NCBI GenBank assembly: GCA_963693315.1
Contig: OY856186.1
Location: forward strand, 135,042,428-135,106,427
DNA length: 64,000 nucleotides
Direction of reading: 5' to 3'
Origin: Diogma glabrata
Lineage: Eukaryota > Arthropoda > Insecta > Diptera > Cylindrotomidae
Part shown: piece after piece, positions 30,974-42,419 of the stretch
How the letters are laid out: every line of letters starts with the position of its first letter
Position numbering within the stretch: position 1 is the stretch's first letter
Translations under genes and position numbers: made by a program
The notes under the pieces: model-generated
Databases searched by the model: none
The model's input: the letters and a program-made list of their open reading frames with translations, nothing else
Told to the model about the DNA's origin: nothing

Positions 30974-32130
30974 TATATTTTAAGAAACACACACAGGGCG
31001 GTTCCAACATGCGGGTAGACGCTATAAGGATTTCTTTGTCTGAATGGGAAGGAAAGCTAATCAGTAGTCATACGTATTGTGAATAATTTTTATGAATGTT
31101 ATAATTCAATAGTCTGTTAAGTAATAAAAATATAATTTCTTCTAAAGAAATAAACAAAATTTTTTAATTTTTATAATCATATAAGGGAGAAGGTTTATTG
31201 AACACAATGACTATACATTGTGAACCTTTTTTGAATGATGTCTTTCTTTCTGATTGAATTCCGACGAAATTTTTAAGAAATTGTCTTCATAGCTCTGAAA
31301 TGTAAGCAAAATGTCAACCTATTTTTTCGTTCATACTTTAGAGTAGTATAGGGAAGAAAACAGTGTTCACATTTGTGGAGTTTCATAATAATGAATATTT
31401 ATTATTTCGTGAGTTTACTGTATACCTGAAATTTTGTAACGGTTTTCTGCTCCATTCCATTCGTTCTCAAATTTTTAATAGAAGCATGTGTAATTTATTT
31501 TGTATTTAAATTTGTGATTTTTTTAAAAATGCACTTAAAATTTTAAATTGTAGCAAATGAATTAATCTGTGCATTTTGAAATTTAAATGCTGGGTGAAAG
31601 TGTACATATCTTTTCAGAAGAAAACTTTTAAAAAATGTCAGACTATTTATTTTGCGTTTACGAAAATTTCATAATTTAAAATATAACGATGTTATTTTAC
31701 CACGTGAACATTTAGTTAGTGGCTATCATCGTACTTGTTACAAGACATTTACAGCATTGAAGAAAAATTATTATCGTATAACATAAAAAAGTATAGAAAC
31801 ACCTTCATCTCCATCTCAGTCAATTACACACTCGTTGCCGCAATCAATGCAATAGCCGTCAACTTCTGTCTGTATTCCTATTTTAATTTGTTTATGTTAA
31901 AATAAATATACAACCAAATCTGTATGATTAAGAAAATTAAAAAGTTTTGTTTATTTCTTTAGAAGAAATTATATTTTTATTACTTAACAGACTATTAAAT
32001 TATAAAATTCATAAAAATTATTCACAATACGGATGACTACTGATTCGCTTTCATTCCCATTCAGACAAAGAAAGCCTTATAGCGTGTACCCGCATGTTAG
32101 AACCGCCCTGTGAGTGCTTCTTAAAATATA
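30974..32130. mobile_element. 1.16 kb foldback/TIR element
   Basis: Left arm about 30974-31190 (TATATTTTAAGAAACAC..CAGGGCGGTTCCAAC) and right arm about 31918-32130 (..GTTAGAACCGCCCTG..) are ~215-bp inverted copies around a ~720-bp non-coding core. It is nested inside the 30729-35441 element. Confidence 0.7.
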
Positions 32131-32741
32131 TATGTATAATAATGTAAATAACATATAGGGCGATTTTTTTGTTCCGGTGTTTACCGCAATGGCGCTGCAA
32201 AAATGGGATAAGAGAATAAATTCAAAAACTTTTATATGGGATTTCATACAAAACACAACTTGAATAATTTTAAAAACTATTTATGAAATTTCTCCTTTTA
32301 CCACAATTGAACAATTTTATTTTGCTTATGGAGTATTATTGACTATATTTTAATTGTAATATATAAAATATCATTCTTAAGTCGCTCAAAAACGAATCAT
32401 AAAAATTGCCTAAATTTCCCATACAAAGTTGTATGAAAAAATTAAACTATTTTCGTATTTGTTTTATGGACGAATGAATACTTCATAAACAAATTTAAAA
32501 TATTTAATTGTAGTAAAATGAGAAATTTCATAGACAATTCAACTATCTAAAAAAGTTTCAATAAGGTCCAATCAAAACGATTCATTTACTATTTTTTAGC
32601 AAATCAAAACGATTTGTTTCGATTATTTTTTTCTGGTAGGAAGGAACAGCGAATATTTTCGAATATTTTCCGCCTACTTAATATATTAATTTAAAACCAA
32701 AATGCACATACAAAATTATGTGAAAATGCAATTTGCAAATA

Positions 32742-34633
32742 CAGTGAAATTCACTTATAACGCCCTCGGTCATAACGACATTTCGCCTATAGCGTCATAA
32801 AATCAAAGTAATGGTTGAACTTGCCTTTGTTCCTATATAAAAATATTCGCTTAAAACGACTTCGGTTATTACGACATTTCTGATATAGCGACCAATTATG
32901 CAATAAAATTTGTACAGATAGATGCACAGATTGTTCGTTTATTGCGACCGATAAGTTCAAAAATAAAAAAGTTTTTTAGATATCAGAAAAAATAGTTGTG
33001 ATTTATTAATCACAATTGGTGGTTTTTATCCTCTATATCTTTCCATTTTGGTGGTTTGGTTTACACTGTCGCAGTTTTAGCTCAGTTGATAAGGCGCTAG
33101 GTAGCCTTGTAACTCAAGAAAGCCGGTTTCGATTCTCGACGGAGATCACTTTTCCTTTACATTATTCAGAATGTGTGTTTTCAGGTCTGCTCTGATTTCA
33201 GGTCTGCTCCGATTAGTCTCTGAATGTATAGTAAAAGATAACGTTTAACATGTTATCTGGGATATTCAAAGCTATTGATTTATAAATGGTGGGATGCAAT
33301 GATTAATATGTTGATTTGATTCATAAAAAACTATAATGCCATATGGAAAAACAAACATTTCATTTAAAAGGCGTTTGAATTACAAAGAATAAAACAGAAA
33401 AATTGGGAAGATTTGCGAAGTGTTGTTGACAGCGTTTAAGCAACAGCGATTCAAAAATTGTTGCAATATCTATTCAATATTGCAAAAGAAAACAGAATTA
33501 ATTGGACCCCCGCTAAATTCTGAATTCAAATGTATGGAAAACTGAACTTTTTGCTTCCGTAAGAGACATATATTGCGCTTGGGTGCATGGCGGGGTGGGA
33601 TTTTTGATGAATGAGCAAGTGTTGATGGAAGTGCTTGTGACGAACTCCTAACGATCAGCGTAGTCGAAAATACTCGACAGCCACAAATAAAATTTACAAC
33701 GTCAACAAAACGGGTGTTTTATAAAATTACTCCAGAAAAAAAATTTAAATAATAAAAATGTGTAAGTTCAGAGCGAATGAATGGCTTGTGATAGGAAAAA
33801 GCAAATCACCCAGGTTATTTAGAATTGCATTAAGTCTCTACCGTTGGATAATACAGAAAATACAAAGGCCTAGATGTCTTCTAATATTATTGAATGTTTT
33901 TAAGAAAATGAAACACCGAGTTAAAGAAAAATTAACTGTTGGATAATAGCACATCTTCACTTGAAAAATCTAAAATTTATTAAATTAGTGATTATGCCAC
34001 TAAACACGTCATCTGCTCTTCAGTTGAAGGATAAGGGTGTAATAAAATTTTTAAAAATCACTATCGACAGAATTTTTTATAAAAATTGCTAGAAATGACA
34101 ATGGCCAATGCACAACTCTTTCTAATTGGTAGATGCTATCCAACTAGAAATCGTTTTAGTAAGTAAACGTCGTATTTCAATTGACTTAGACATGCCGAAT
34201 TCTTGCAAGTTGATGATGATGATGATACAGACGCTGTGAGTTACGATGCTGATGATGATATTCCACTAATGGAATAGGCCAAGTTTTGCTCCTCGATAAC
34301 AACTTCTTTCAGGGGTGATGAAAATTGGGAAGTTTTTATCATTTCTGATAAATTTTTATTCACAGATGAAGAGCCCACATTAAAAGATACTGCCGAAGAT
34401 ATTATAAATTTACCTAATATTAACGTATACGTTAACGCATAGAAGATATTTAAAATAAACCTGTGTATACCATAAATTTTTATCCTCCAACAATTACAGA
34501 AACATACGACGCCTTATAAAACCGTCATTAAATTGATTCGGATAAAAAATTGAGCACTTCGCATATTACGACATTCGGATGTAACGACGGATTTTGATGT
34601 CATTTTCAATGTCGTTATAAGCGAATTACACTG
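32742..34633 (+). mobile_element. pogo-like DNA transposon relic
   Basis: TA duplication on both sides (32740-32741, 34634-34635). The ends CAGTGAAATTCACTTATAACG and, reversed, CAGTGTAATTCGCTTATAACG match well, and both go on with CATAACGACATT-like phrases; this is the pogo/Tc1-mariner pattern. Inside, only scraps of protein remain: an acidic DDDDTDAVSYDADDD stretch near 34210-34265, as seen at the C terminus of pogo-type transposases, and a 62-codon basic ORF at 33758. The catalytic domain is not recognisable. Long dead. Confidence 0.7.
33066..33140 (+). pseudogene. tRNA-like segment, degenerate
   Basis: TTTTAGCTCAGTTGATAAGG resembles a tRNA D-arm with A box. CTTGTAAC resembles a Thr(TGT) anticodon loop, and GGTTTCGATTCTC resembles the T-arm with one extra base. 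The anticodon and acceptor stems do not pair, so it is a pseudo-tRNA or SINE head and not a working tRNA. Confidence 0.4.
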
Positions 34634-34825
34634 TAGTAAAAATGTCCGTTTTCATTCATAAATGATTGAATGTTTATGTTTATTTGTTAAAAATAAATTA
34701 CAAATTTATAACATTTATGCGCCTACTAAGATGAAATAATATTTAATTTTGTTTGACAACAAAGGAATATGTTGTATGAAATAATGTTACTATTTCTGTT
34801 CGTTAAATTGTCTGCTAAATACAAC

Positions 34826-34976
34826 TCGTCATCAAATTATTAGTCGATTATTTTTCAACATTACCACTCATGCCATTTGAGGTCAAAAATTTCCCTCGTG
34901 CGCTACGCGCACTCGGGACCTCAAATGACATTCGTAATAATGATTATGAAAAATAATCGACTATTATTTGACGACT
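34826..34976. repeat. 150-bp foldback MITE
   Basis: TCGTCATCAAATTATTAGTC pairs with GACTATTATTTGACGA, and inner arms ATTTGAGGTC / GACCTCAAAT surround a GTGCGCTACGCGCAC tip, giving a near-complete hairpin. Confidence 0.75.
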
Positions 34977-35449
34977 CGTTATATTATATATGATAACTTT
35001 TAAATTATTCAAATTGTGTTTTGTATGGAATCCCATATAAAATTTTTGTGATTTTTCTCTTATCCCCTTTTTGCAGCGCCATTGCGGTAAACACCGGAAC
35101 AGAAAAATCGCCCTATACAAATTTCAGCTTTGCTGAAATAAAGTAAATTTTCATGAAATTTTAAAACTTTGAAATTTAAAAAAAATTACTCGGAACCGGA
35201 GTAGGTGTCTGCCATTGGATTTTTTAATAAAAAAAGATTGTATACTTTAAGATATTAAAACGGCAGACATGCTGAAATCACGTTTTTGAAGTCAATTTTA
35301 CGTTTTTTGACTTGCGGACACGCCCAAAGGAACCATCGGCGGGGATAGTGAATACCCATTTCAACTACGGCAGGTGACAAACTATACCTAGCATCAATAT
35401 GGAGTTTGCTAAAATACCGTAAGTCTGCCGGTCACTGGCTCTTAAACTA

Positions 35450-35785
35450 TATATTTTTATCAAAGAAATCATATATTTTTATCCACAAAACAAATCATTA
35501 AATAATCTTTGATTTAGTTATATATTTTTATCCACAAAAGAAATCACTAAATAATCTTTGATTTAGTTATATATATTTTTATCAAATGAAATCATAGATT
35601 TTATCAACAAAAGAAATCACTAAAATAATCTTTGATTTAGTTATATATTTTTATCGAAAGAAATCATATATTTTTATCCACAAAATAAATCATTAAATAA
35701 TCTTTGATTTGGTTATATATATTTTTATCAAATGAAATCATAGATTTTTATCCACAAATGAAATCACTAAATAACCGAAAACAAA
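35450..35785. repeat. AT-rich minisatellite
   Basis: AATAATCTTTGATTT recurs at about 35501, 35550, 35624 and 35696, with alternating ~49 and ~73 bp steps built from the phrases TTATATATTTTTATCCACAAA and GAAATCA. It is continuous with 30630-30720 if the inverted-repeat element is ignored. Confidence 0.7.
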
Positions 35786-37318
35786 AAAAAAAAAAACAAC
35801 CGAAAATAAAGAAATAACAAATTCAAAAATGTTTCCAAAAAAACGAATTTACTTTAAACTAACAATCTATGTATCAACCGCCTCGCTTCAAGATCAAAAA
35901 CACAAGTCCCAACCAAAACAATATCACCAAAGTTTACACCTCGGTGTTATCTGAGTCCTAGTACTGATGATAACAAAAAAATAGTGATTCGAGAGTTCCA
36001 CTAAAACTGTAGAAATAGTTTTTCCACAATTAAATAGAAAATTTTTCAAGTTTCAAAAAGAAATAAAAGTTAACAGAAAAACATCACAACGGTGTTAAAA
36101 AACAAATTTTTGAATTTTAAACATGAAATAAAAATTGTTATTATTATGTTTTCTATTAGATAATAACTTGTTGTATTAAGTCATACTATTGGCCCAGATC
36201 ATATTTGAGAAATTTTAAGAAAAAAAATCTTTTAAATTTTCGTTTGTCCACAGACGTGACGGTGGTAATAAACAACTACTACCATTGTGATAATAAACAA
36301 CTACTGTGTGTAAAGAAACCTGATTTTTCGATCCGCCAAAGTGTACTGCTTGCACTTCCTCAGAATATTTGCAGTTATAATTCTGTGAAAAATCACAGTG
36401 TAAGGATTTCATTTTCAGACAAGCTCTTCTTAATTTTGCTTATAACATGATAATAATTTAAGTTAATTTCAGTTTTATCAACAAAAATCATTTATAAATA
36501 TTAAAGATCACACTATTATTGTTTGTGTCACGTCTGTTACTTATCTGTCCCGACGGAGACATTGAATGTCCACGGACATGAGTCCACGGATGTGATAAAT
36601 TCATTAAAAACATTCTGTGAATGATGACATTTTGGTTTTGAGAAGTTGTTCTTTGAAATGTATTATACATATAATTCACTTTTACTATAACTACAATAAA
36701 AATTAAAATTTAGTAATTACTTACAGAATTATGATGTCCACGAATGTGACTCTATGATCTTGCCCCACTTAAAATTTTGATGTTCTATGGCAAGTTGAAC
36801 ACTATTAGAACACTCAACCTGCTAACAAAAGTTCTCGAAAGCTAATATGGCTGACTGACAATTTATAAATCATAGATTTGGTTCTTGTACTGCCATCTAT
36901 GACGAAATAGAAGAAATAAACATTTTGTCCACGAAAGTGACTAAAATTCTTGGGACATTCTAGTTTCTGCTGTAAAACTGATTTTGTTAATATGTTCATG
37001 ATAAAGGTTTGAGGTATTATAAGTAGACATATTTATTTATTTCATACAGTATATTTTTTATTTTCAATGTATTTATTATTTTGATTTTGAATCTTATTAT
37101 TTTAAAACTTCAGTCTTGGGACAGTCCACGGACGTGATTTATGAGGTTCCGAGGACATATTTTTCAATAAAAATAAAATAAAATTGCTTCTTTTATACTG
37201 TTGCTTAATTATCTTAGAAACACGTTGCAATTTCCACTAGCATACACAGAATTTGTACAATTATTTACATAAGAAAAATTGCTTGGACATAAGAATGTAC
37301 CCTTTTTGGAGAATCACC
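35786..37318. other. Non-coding region with recurrent GTCCACG motif
   Basis: No gene supported. A 15-bp motif, consensus GTCCACGRAYGTGAY, appears at 36245, 36568, 36582, 36736, 36927 and 37123, the last three about 190-196 bp apart, suggesting an eroded tandem array. Confidence 0.45.
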
Positions 37319-37757
37319 CAACTATGAATTGTTTAATTTTGAAGAATTAATTATTGTGTTTTGTATTATATATATACAATATAGTGTAACTAACATTTAA
37401 TAAAATACTCCTAATAAATAAAGAAAACTCTAAAATGGATTTATTAGAATTAAAAAAAAAAAATTAAATTGGGTGGATGAAAAAAGATGCATCATAGAAA
37501 AAAACGAAGACGCTTTTCTCTAAAATGAAGTAATTTAAATTGAAAACAAATATGAATAAATAAAACAAAATTATTTTATTTACAAATTAGTTGAAACTAA
37601 TATAAATATTTCAATACGCAATTGCAGAATATGCTATTATACGAAATTTTTCATATTTAAAAGTAGACAACCGCCATTTAAATATCACTAATTCCAGCAT
37701 ATTTCACATCAACTTTTGTTTTTTGTTCTTTTCAGACCCGAATTTATAAATTGATTT
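37319..37757 (+). repeat. Repeat B, copy 3 (5'-truncated)
   Basis: Matches 670-1200 from ACTATGAATTGTTTAATTTTG onward, then runs into another block A at about 37760 (TGCCGAATTCTTTTCACCC). Confidence 0.6.
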
Positions 37758-39021
37758 ATGCCGAATTCTTTTCACCCATCAAAAAAAATTGATGTAAATC
37801 AAAAATTTTGTTATTTTCAAACAAAAACATCAATTTTTTTTCCGATTTACATCAAAAAAAAAATGTGCATTTTTTCGTAAATTTTTTTGACATTACTAAT
37901 ATCAACAAAGAAAATTTAAAAAATAAACGTTTTGTTAACGACAATTTTTATATGTGTAACTATGAATTGTTTAATTTTGAAGAATTAATTATTGTGTTTT
38001 GTATTATATATACACAATATAATGTAACAAACATTTAATAAAATAACTCCTAATAAATAGAAAAAACTCTAAAATGGATTTATAGAATTAAAATATTATA
38101 TTTCATTGGGCGGATGAAAAAAGATGCATCATAGAAAAAAACGAAAACGCTTTTCTCTAAAATGAAGTAATATAAATTGAAAACAAATATGAATGAATAA
38201 AACAAAATTATTTTATTTACAAATTAATTGAAACTAATGTCGTTTTCTTTTTGACAAAAAAAGTGATCTAAGAGCAAAAAAAGTAGCTGTCAGATCACTT
38301 TTTTTGCATTTTGTATTCTTTTTGTACAAAAAATTGCTGTTTTTGATCTGAAAATATTTTTTCTGAATCTAGATTTTTTGATAGATCAAATTGCAAATAC
38401 AATAAATTTACACAAATACATTTACAAGTCTGTAAAATTAGTAAACAAACAAGACGCCATTTATTTATTATTATTTTTTTAAAGTGAAATAGTAATTTGT
38501 TTAAATAAATGTTTTGTTTAAATCGTCTTTTAAATCCAAAATTAATAAAAATTATTTAATTAAATTCTATTACTTAACAAAAACATTAAATGAGAGTTCA
38601 CAAACACAACTACAAAACTAGATCAAATTTTTTCATATTCGTTTTGTGAAAAAAAAATCTTAAAGAAATCACTTTTTCTGGAGTGCGTTCGAGAACTAAA
38701 TGAGATATTAACCATTTAATGAATGACAGATGACAGCGTTCGAGAACTTGAAAAACCGATTTCATTTAAATTTTCATTTAATGAAACCACGCCTCTTTTC
38801 ATTTAATTTTAAATGCAGTATTTAGTTCATTTAACTGACATCATGACATCTCTATCATTTAAATAAATGTCATAATCGAGGACGGTTAAAAATTTAATAA
38901 CAGTATTTTTGATTTATTTCGTCATATTTCCGATATTTTTTATTTAAAAAACAATTATTATTTGATAATTATCAAATAATATTTGATTATTATATAATAT
39001 AATCAATGATATTTCATTAAA

Positions 39022-39908
39022 ATGGATAATTTGCAATTATATGAAGAAAATGGGAAGTATTTCGTAAAAACGGTGGACGCAAATGGTAATTATTATTTAT
39101 TTTTGATTTGCACTTGAAATAAAATTAATTATTTAATTTCCAGGTAAGCCGTGTTTCGAGCCTCTGACGCACGAGTTGGCTCAACACCTTGGTATCGAAG
39201 TAGAAATAAGTCTCGAAGATCAAGAAAGCATCGAGCATGAAACAAATATATCAATGCCCACAAGAAGTATTTGGACTGTAAGTGCAGAAAAAATGCTACT
39301 ACAGAATTACAAGGAAAACCTATCTTGTTTTAAAAGTAGCATCATGCGAAACGAAGAAGTGTGGTTGAAAATTTCTAAAGAAATGGTGAATAATGGCTTT
39401 AATTTTAATGCAAAAAAATGCAAATACAAATCTAAAGCATAGGTATACCACCATAAAGGATCACAACAACAAAACAGGAAATGACAGGAGAGATTTTCGA
39501 TACGAATATTTGTTTGATGAGATCTTTGAAAAAAATCACGCTATCGAACCGCCACATGGCGTCGAAACATTAACGCCATTTTGTGAACCACCATCTTCGG
39601 CTCATATAGCATCATTATCGGTTGATGATGCTGTTGACGATAATGAAGAAATTGAGGTTGATGTTACAAGTGCTTTAAAAAAAACGTAAACGAACAGTTA
39701 GTCAAGTTTTGGCTGATTATATGGATGACACCAATAAAAAAAAGAAGAGGAAAAACAAACCAGAAATGCTCAATTTGAAAAGTTTATGGAAATAGAACAA
39801 CTTAAACTTCAACATAATAAGGAATCTGCCGAAAAAATTACGAAAGCGATTGAACGTTCAACAGAAATATTTAAAGAAACAATGGAAGCGCTTTTAAAAA
39901 AATTATAA
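39022..39908 (+). pseudogene. Harbinger Myb/SANT-like DNA-binding protein, frameshifted
   Basis: A first exon MDNLQLYEENGKYFVKTVDA ends at a GT near 39086; an intron of about 60 bp ends TTTCCAG at 39144. The second exon includes a trihelix Myb/SANT-like domain (IWTVSAEKMLLQNYKENL through EVWLKISKEM), which in PIF/Harbinger elements helps bind the TIRs and bring the transposase to the nucleus. The domain is broken by a frameshift at about 39430, where the reading shifts to LKHRYTTIKDH, and further slips occur at A-runs near 39685 and 39745. The C-terminal part is Lys/Glu-rich with a probable coiled coil (KFMEIEQLKLQ). It ends TAA at 39906. It cannot make the full protein. Arranged convergently with the transposase; the 3' ends are about 90 bp apart. 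Confidence 0.75.
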
Positions 39909-40000
39909 GTTGTTAGTATTAAAATAAATAAATATTAAAATTACTCTTTTATTTTTTATTTTAATTTATATTTTAGTAACCATTTACATATTTATGATAT

Positions 40001-41406
40001 CTATAAATTATTGGACATCTCTTCTCGTAATAAATCTCCACACATGGATCCAGTATAGTGGTGGCGTTCTGGTGAAGTCGCGCTTATTTGAGCTTGGGTT
40101 TCACCTGCACGTATTAGGTTTTCCACGGCATCGGTATCGAACATTAAGCAAATGTTGTGTAAAACACAGCAGGCTATTACAGTTGCTGGTATCCACTCTG
40201 TTAGCTGCATATTCACATTGTTCATTCTTCTCCAACGTCCGAAAAACAATGCAAAGCACCTTTCGATGACTTGCCTGGTTGAAGCATGTATTTTGTTAAA
40301 TTTTTTTTCTTGGTCCGTAAGACGCCTTCTGTCAATATACGGCGGTATACACCATCTTGTAATAGGATATGCCTTGTCTCCTAAAATAACTGCTTTGTCA
40401 GGGAATAAATCTCTCAAGTTCGATTCTGCCTTCAAATATATCGCAGAGTTTTTGAAAATTCTAGCATCATGAACAGAGCTAGGGAATTTTATAGAGCAAT
40501 CTATAAATTTCATATTCTCATCGCATATGGCTTGCAGTGTCATAGCAGTATATTTTTTTCGGTTGGTATACGCCATAACTTGGTCTTTCGGTGCCTTGCA
40601 TTTGACATAGGTTTCATCTATGCAACCGATAACATTTTTAAATTTTCTGCCTTTTCCAAATTCTTTTTGGCTTTTTTACATCCCATCCTCGTTGGGCCAG
40701 CTTATAACTTTTGAAGTTATCTTGTTTATAAGCGTAATTATATTAAAAAAAACATTTCGATAGCGTTGACTTTGAAATGTCAAATCTTTCGCTAACAGAT
40801 CTGTAATTAAAAAATACTAGAGTTAATTTGATATTCATATTGCTTTAGAATTATAAATACAATGAGATTAAGATTAAGCATTTCAAAAATAAATTAAGTT
40901 TCTACCTGTAGCTTTCTTGATTAGCTAACAACCAAATCACGGCAAGCAATTTCTTTTCCATTGGTACTTCAGGGCGATACACACAAATTTCTTCAGTATT
41001 AGAAATTTCACTGATTAATTTCAATGTGCAGAGATAAGCCTCTCTTGACATCCTAAAATTTTTTTGGAACAATACATCATCGTATTGTGCAGCTACTCTT
41101 TCTATATAGTGTGGTATTTTCACTTGGGCATCTGCTACACTCCCAGCACAAAGGTTGAGCATTATATTGATATCAGAATCAACAGTTGATGGGTCAAAAA
41201 TGCTGCTGATCCATCTAATATCATCGTTTACATTTTGTGTTTGCGATAATTTCTGAAAATAAAACTGTATGAATAAAATAATTTAACCTACTTATACAAG
41301 CTATAAATATAACAAAACATACAAACTTGGCAATTTGATTATGAATACTTAATTTATATTCAATGCTTAGTAGTCGAATCAATAATAATTTTCTGCTTCT
41401 ATCCAT
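40001..41406 (-). pseudogene. Harbinger DDE transposase (HARBI1-like), disrupted
   Basis: Three exons on the minus strand: MDRSRKLLLIRLLSIEYK from 41406; a second exon running through MLNLCAGSVADAQVKI to NQESYR (splice at about 40909); and a third from about 40802 (SVSERFDISKSTLSK, a helix-turn-helix-like segment) to the stop at 40001. The nuclease core shows FPSSVHDARIFKNS, ILGDKAYPITRWCIPPY and ASTRQVIERCFALFFGRWR, matching HARBI1-type DDE_Tnp_4 domains. A frameshift in a T-run near 40745 and an in-frame stop near 40680 (after EDGM) kill it, and the first catalytic Asp is expected just after, in VIGCIDETYVK, which is still readable. It could only be rescued in trans by another copy. Confidence 0.85.
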
Positions 41407-41886
41407 TTTCCAACTTAGTTAAATTAAATACTGCCACTATATATTTTTATATTTGTTTGAACTTTCAAATGTGTTTATTTATTTTTAATAACAATTTTAC
41501 GATTTAAAGAAATTTGCTCTAATGATAAAACAAAACGTCAAAGCTGTCAAAAGTTAAATGAAAAGCGTTCGAATACTAAATGAACTTCGTGTGTTCTGAT
41601 TGGTTCATTAAATATTTAATGAAAATGAGATCTCATTAAGTTCTCGAACGTACTCCTGCTCTGGCAAAAAGAAAACGACATAATATAAATATTTCAATAC
41701 GCAATTGCAGAATATGCTATTATACGAAATTTTTCATATTTAAAAGTAGACAACCGCCATTTAAATATCACTAATTCCAGCATATTTCACATCAACTTTT
41801 GTTTTCTGTTCTTTTCAGACTCGAATTTAAAAATTGATTTAGAAAATTCAAAAGAAAACCACATTAGAAAAGTCAAAAGAAAACCA

Positions 41887-42406
41887 CATAATATCAACAA
41901 AGAAAATTTAAAAAATAAACGTTTTGTTAACGACAATTTTTATATAACTATGAATTGTTTCATTTTGAAGAATTAATTATTGTGTTTTGTATTATATATA
42001 TACAATATAATGTAACTAACATTTAATAAAATCACTCCTAATAAAAAAAACTCTAAAATGGATTTATTAGAATTAAAATATTATATTTCATTGGGCGGAT
42101 GAAAAAAGATGCATCATAGAAAAAAAACGGAGACGCTTTTCTCTAAAATGAAGTAATTTAAATTGAAAACAAATATGAATAAATAAAACAAAATTATTTT
42201 ATTTACAAATTAATTGAAACTAATATAAATATTTCAATACGCAATTGCAGAATATGCTATTATGTATACGAAATTTTTCATATTTAAAAGTAGACAACCG
42301 CCATTTAAATATCACTAATACAAACATATTTCACATCAACTTTTGTTTTTTGTTCTTTTCAGACCCGAATTTATAAATTGATTTAGAAAAGTCAAAAGAA
42401 AACCAC
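41887..42406 (+). repeat. Repeat B, copy 5
   Basis: TAATATCAACAAAGAAAATT to AAGTCAAAAGAAAACCACAT. It is preceded by two short AGAAAAGTCAAAAGAAAACCACA blocks, so copies 3, 4 and 5 form a head-to-tail array. Confidence 0.6.
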
Positions 42407-42419
42407 ATTAGAAAACCGT

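Larger units (their letters stand above)
32151..35117. mobile_element. 3.0 kb element with ~120-bp TIRs
   Basis: Ends are inverted copies: TATAGGGCGATTTTTTTGT, then CCGGTGTTTACCGCAATGGC on the left and its reverse complement on the right to 35117. The core carries a pogo-like relic (32742-34633) and a 150-bp foldback (34826-34976). No gene of its own is seen. Confidence 0.7.
30729..35441. mobile_element. 4.7 kb element with ~230-bp TIRs, contains others
   Basis: 30729-30960 and 35210-35441 are inverted copies starting AGAGCCAGTGACCGGCAGAC. The outside bases TTAGACTG (left) and TTAAACTA (right) agree at 6 of 8, a possible degraded 8-bp duplication. The interior consists of two further inverted-repeat elements (30974-32130 and 32151-35117), so the original unit was a short foldback of about 0.5-0.6 kb. 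No transposase of its own. It interrupts an AT-rich minisatellite. Confidence 0.7.
38238..41680. mobile_element. PIF/Harbinger transposon, full length, inactive genes
   Basis: The perfect 16-bp TIRs TGTCGTTTTCTTTTTG / CAAAAAGAAAACGACA are flanked by TAA (38235-38237, 41681-41683), the Harbinger signature. It is 3443 bp with two convergent genes: a Myb/SANT-like protein (plus) and a DDE transposase (minus). Second-order inverted ends (GTGCGTTCGAGAACTAAATG near 38690 and its mirror near 41650) show that the left end carries ~420 extra bp, bounded by AAAAAGTGAT inverted motifs, which the right end lacks. Confidence 0.93.
37898..41850 (+). repeat. Repeat B, copy 4, split by Harbinger
   Basis: The left piece 37898-38237 ends GAAACTAA and the right piece 41681-41850 resumes TAATATAAATATTTC. 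Removing the Harbinger and one TAA restores the continuous repeat seen in other copies, which proves the insertion boundaries. Confidence 0.75.

Noticed and set aside
33066..33140. Functional tRNA-Thr
   Set aside because: A and B box-like parts are present, but the anticodon and acceptor stems do not pair and the T-arm has an extra base.
33758..33946. 62-codon ORF as a gene
   Set aside because: Inside the pogo relic, basic and without a domain; treated as decayed transposase sequence.
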